Positions 63,486-64,000 of a stretch of DNA of 64,000 nt are shown here, one piece after another; the stretch's first letter is position 1, and each line of letters opens with the position of its first letter. The notes under the pieces were generated by a model. The model made no database searches. It saw nothing but the letters and a program-made list of their open reading frames with translations, and was not told where the DNA came from. Made by a program: the position numbers and the translations under genes. Source of the stretch: Streptomyces sp. SDr-06 (GTDB lineage Bacteria > Actinomycetota > Actinomycetes > Streptomycetales > Streptomycetaceae); assembly GCF_003324565.1 (NCBI RefSeq), contig NZ_QOLA01000005.1, positions 1-64,000 on the forward strand. Reading direction: 5' to 3'.

Positions 63486-63503
63486 ACCTACGGGTCCGTA
63501 GGT
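63486..63503. promoter_or_regulatory. Palindromic operator candidate over the TrhA-like gene promoter
   Basis: ACCTACGG (63486-63493) and CCGTAGGT (63496-63503) are perfect arms around a 2-base centre. The site ends at the putative -10 (TAGCAT, 63503-63508). A TetR-type repressor would fit; none is visible in the window. Confidence 0.5.
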
Positions 63504-63515
63504 AGCATGCGAACC

Positions 63516-64000
63516 ATGACTGATCAGGTGATGGCATCCGCGATCGACCCGGTGACCCAGATGGTGAAGCCGAAGATGCGGGGCTGGCTGCACGCCGGGA
63601 TGTTCCCGGCCGTACTGATCTCGGGCCTGGTGCTCACCGCGCTCGCGGGTTCCACCAAGGCGCGGATCGCCTGCGGGATCTACGTCCTGACCGCCTGCCT
63701 GCTGTTCGGCGTGAGCGGTCTCTACCACCGGGGCACCTGGGGCCCGCGCGGCGAGGCGATCCTGCGCCGCCTCGACCACGCCAACATCTTCCTCATCATC
63801 GCGGGCACCTACACCCCGCTCACCCTGCTCCTGCTGCCCGGCTCCACCGGCAGGGTCCTGCTGTGGGCGGTCTGGGCGGCCGCGGCCGCCGGCATCGTCT
63901 TCCGGGTGTTCTGGATCGGCGCCCCCCGCTGGCTCTACACCCCGTGCTACCTGGCGATGGGCTGGGCGGCCGTCTTCTTCCTGCCCGACTTCCTGCGCAC
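63516..64000 (+). CDS. Hemolysin III / TrhA (PAQR-like) membrane protein, 3' partial
   Basis: The first 161 residues (MTDQVMASAIDPV start) have the family motifs LYHRGTWGPRGEAILRRLDH and NIFLIIAGTYTPLTLLLLPG with several helices, continuing off the window. The family is the bacterial PAQR receptors involved in membrane homeostasis; haemolytic activity is not implied. TAGCAT at 63503-63508 places the transcription start next to ATG 63516, so the mRNA is likely leaderless. Confidence 0.85.
   Translation, partial: MTDQVMASAIDPVTQMVKPKMRGWLHAGMFPAVLISGLVLTALAGSTKARIACGIYVLTACLLFGVSGLYHRGTWGPRGEAILRRLDHANIFLIIAGTYTPLTLLLLPGSTGRVLLWAVWAAAAAGIVFRVFWIGAPRWLYTPCYLAMGWAAVFFLPDFLR

Overview
The window is a 64 kb piece of a Streptomyces chromosome. 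Base composition is strongly GC-rich, codon third positions are nearly all G or C, and the gene set is typical of the genus: a WhiB-like regulator, GlpX, paired fumarases, a SpoIIE-type phosphatase, OxyR/AhpCD, GTP-dependent PEP carboxykinase, and secreted chitinase, protease and lipase. Gene order around glpX, wbl, fumarase and fumarase matches what I remember of the conserved core of streptomycete chromosomes. I saw no rRNA, tRNA, CRISPR array, insertion sequence or phage.

Layout. 1-11.8 kb is central metabolism and regulation: end of a nitroreductase-type gene, DUF4245, glpX, a wblI-like gene, a DUF1707/LiaF-like protein, class I fumarase, a small NfeD-like protein, a secreted SGNH lipase with ricin lectin, class II fumarase, DUF402, and a GAF-PP2C-HATPase phosphatase. 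11.8-14.1 kb is a class A penicillin-binding protein. 14.3-20.3 kb is an operon of FtsX permease, PadR regulator, ABC ATPase and FtsX permease, with an operator-like palindrome over its promoter. 20.4-22.6 kb holds divergent oxyR and ahpC-ahpD. 22.6-28 kb runs leftward: AI-2E exporter, a secreted SLT-type muralytic protein behind a probable c-di-AMP riboswitch, PIN-PhoH ATPase and a cis-prenyltransferase. 28-34.7 kb is mixed: aldo/keto reductase, DUF2079, methyltransferase, DUF192, a lipoprotein and a sialidase-fold protein.

34.8-46.3 kb is a single leftward block of about 11.5 kb encoding a Tad/Flp-type pilus or secretion machine: CpaB, CpaE-like, two TadE-like proteins, CpaF, TadB, TadC, a histidine kinase and LuxR response regulator, a Flp-like pilin, a TadG-like protein, a lipoprotein and an OmpA-domain protein. 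It carries its own two-component system but no prepilin peptidase.

46.7-49.3 kb has a secreted GH18 chitinase under a DasR-type operator and a secreted trypsin-like protease. 49.5-56.7 kb is a sugar-acid and D-amino-acid module: GntP permease, RidA, IclR regulator and KdgK-like kinase on one strand, and a D-threonine aldolase/D-serine dehydratase-like enzyme and a D-aminoacylase on the other. 56.6-64 kb has small conserved genes, a GH5 endoglycoceramidase-like enzyme, AlaA aminotransferase, PEP carboxykinase and the start of a hemolysin III/TrhA membrane protein.

Two genes contain the rare TTA leucine codon (NfeD-like gene and SpoIIE-type phosphatase), which in Streptomyces usually means dependence on the bldA tRNA. 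Several promoters look leaderless. A short intergenic repeat of unknown function occurs three times.
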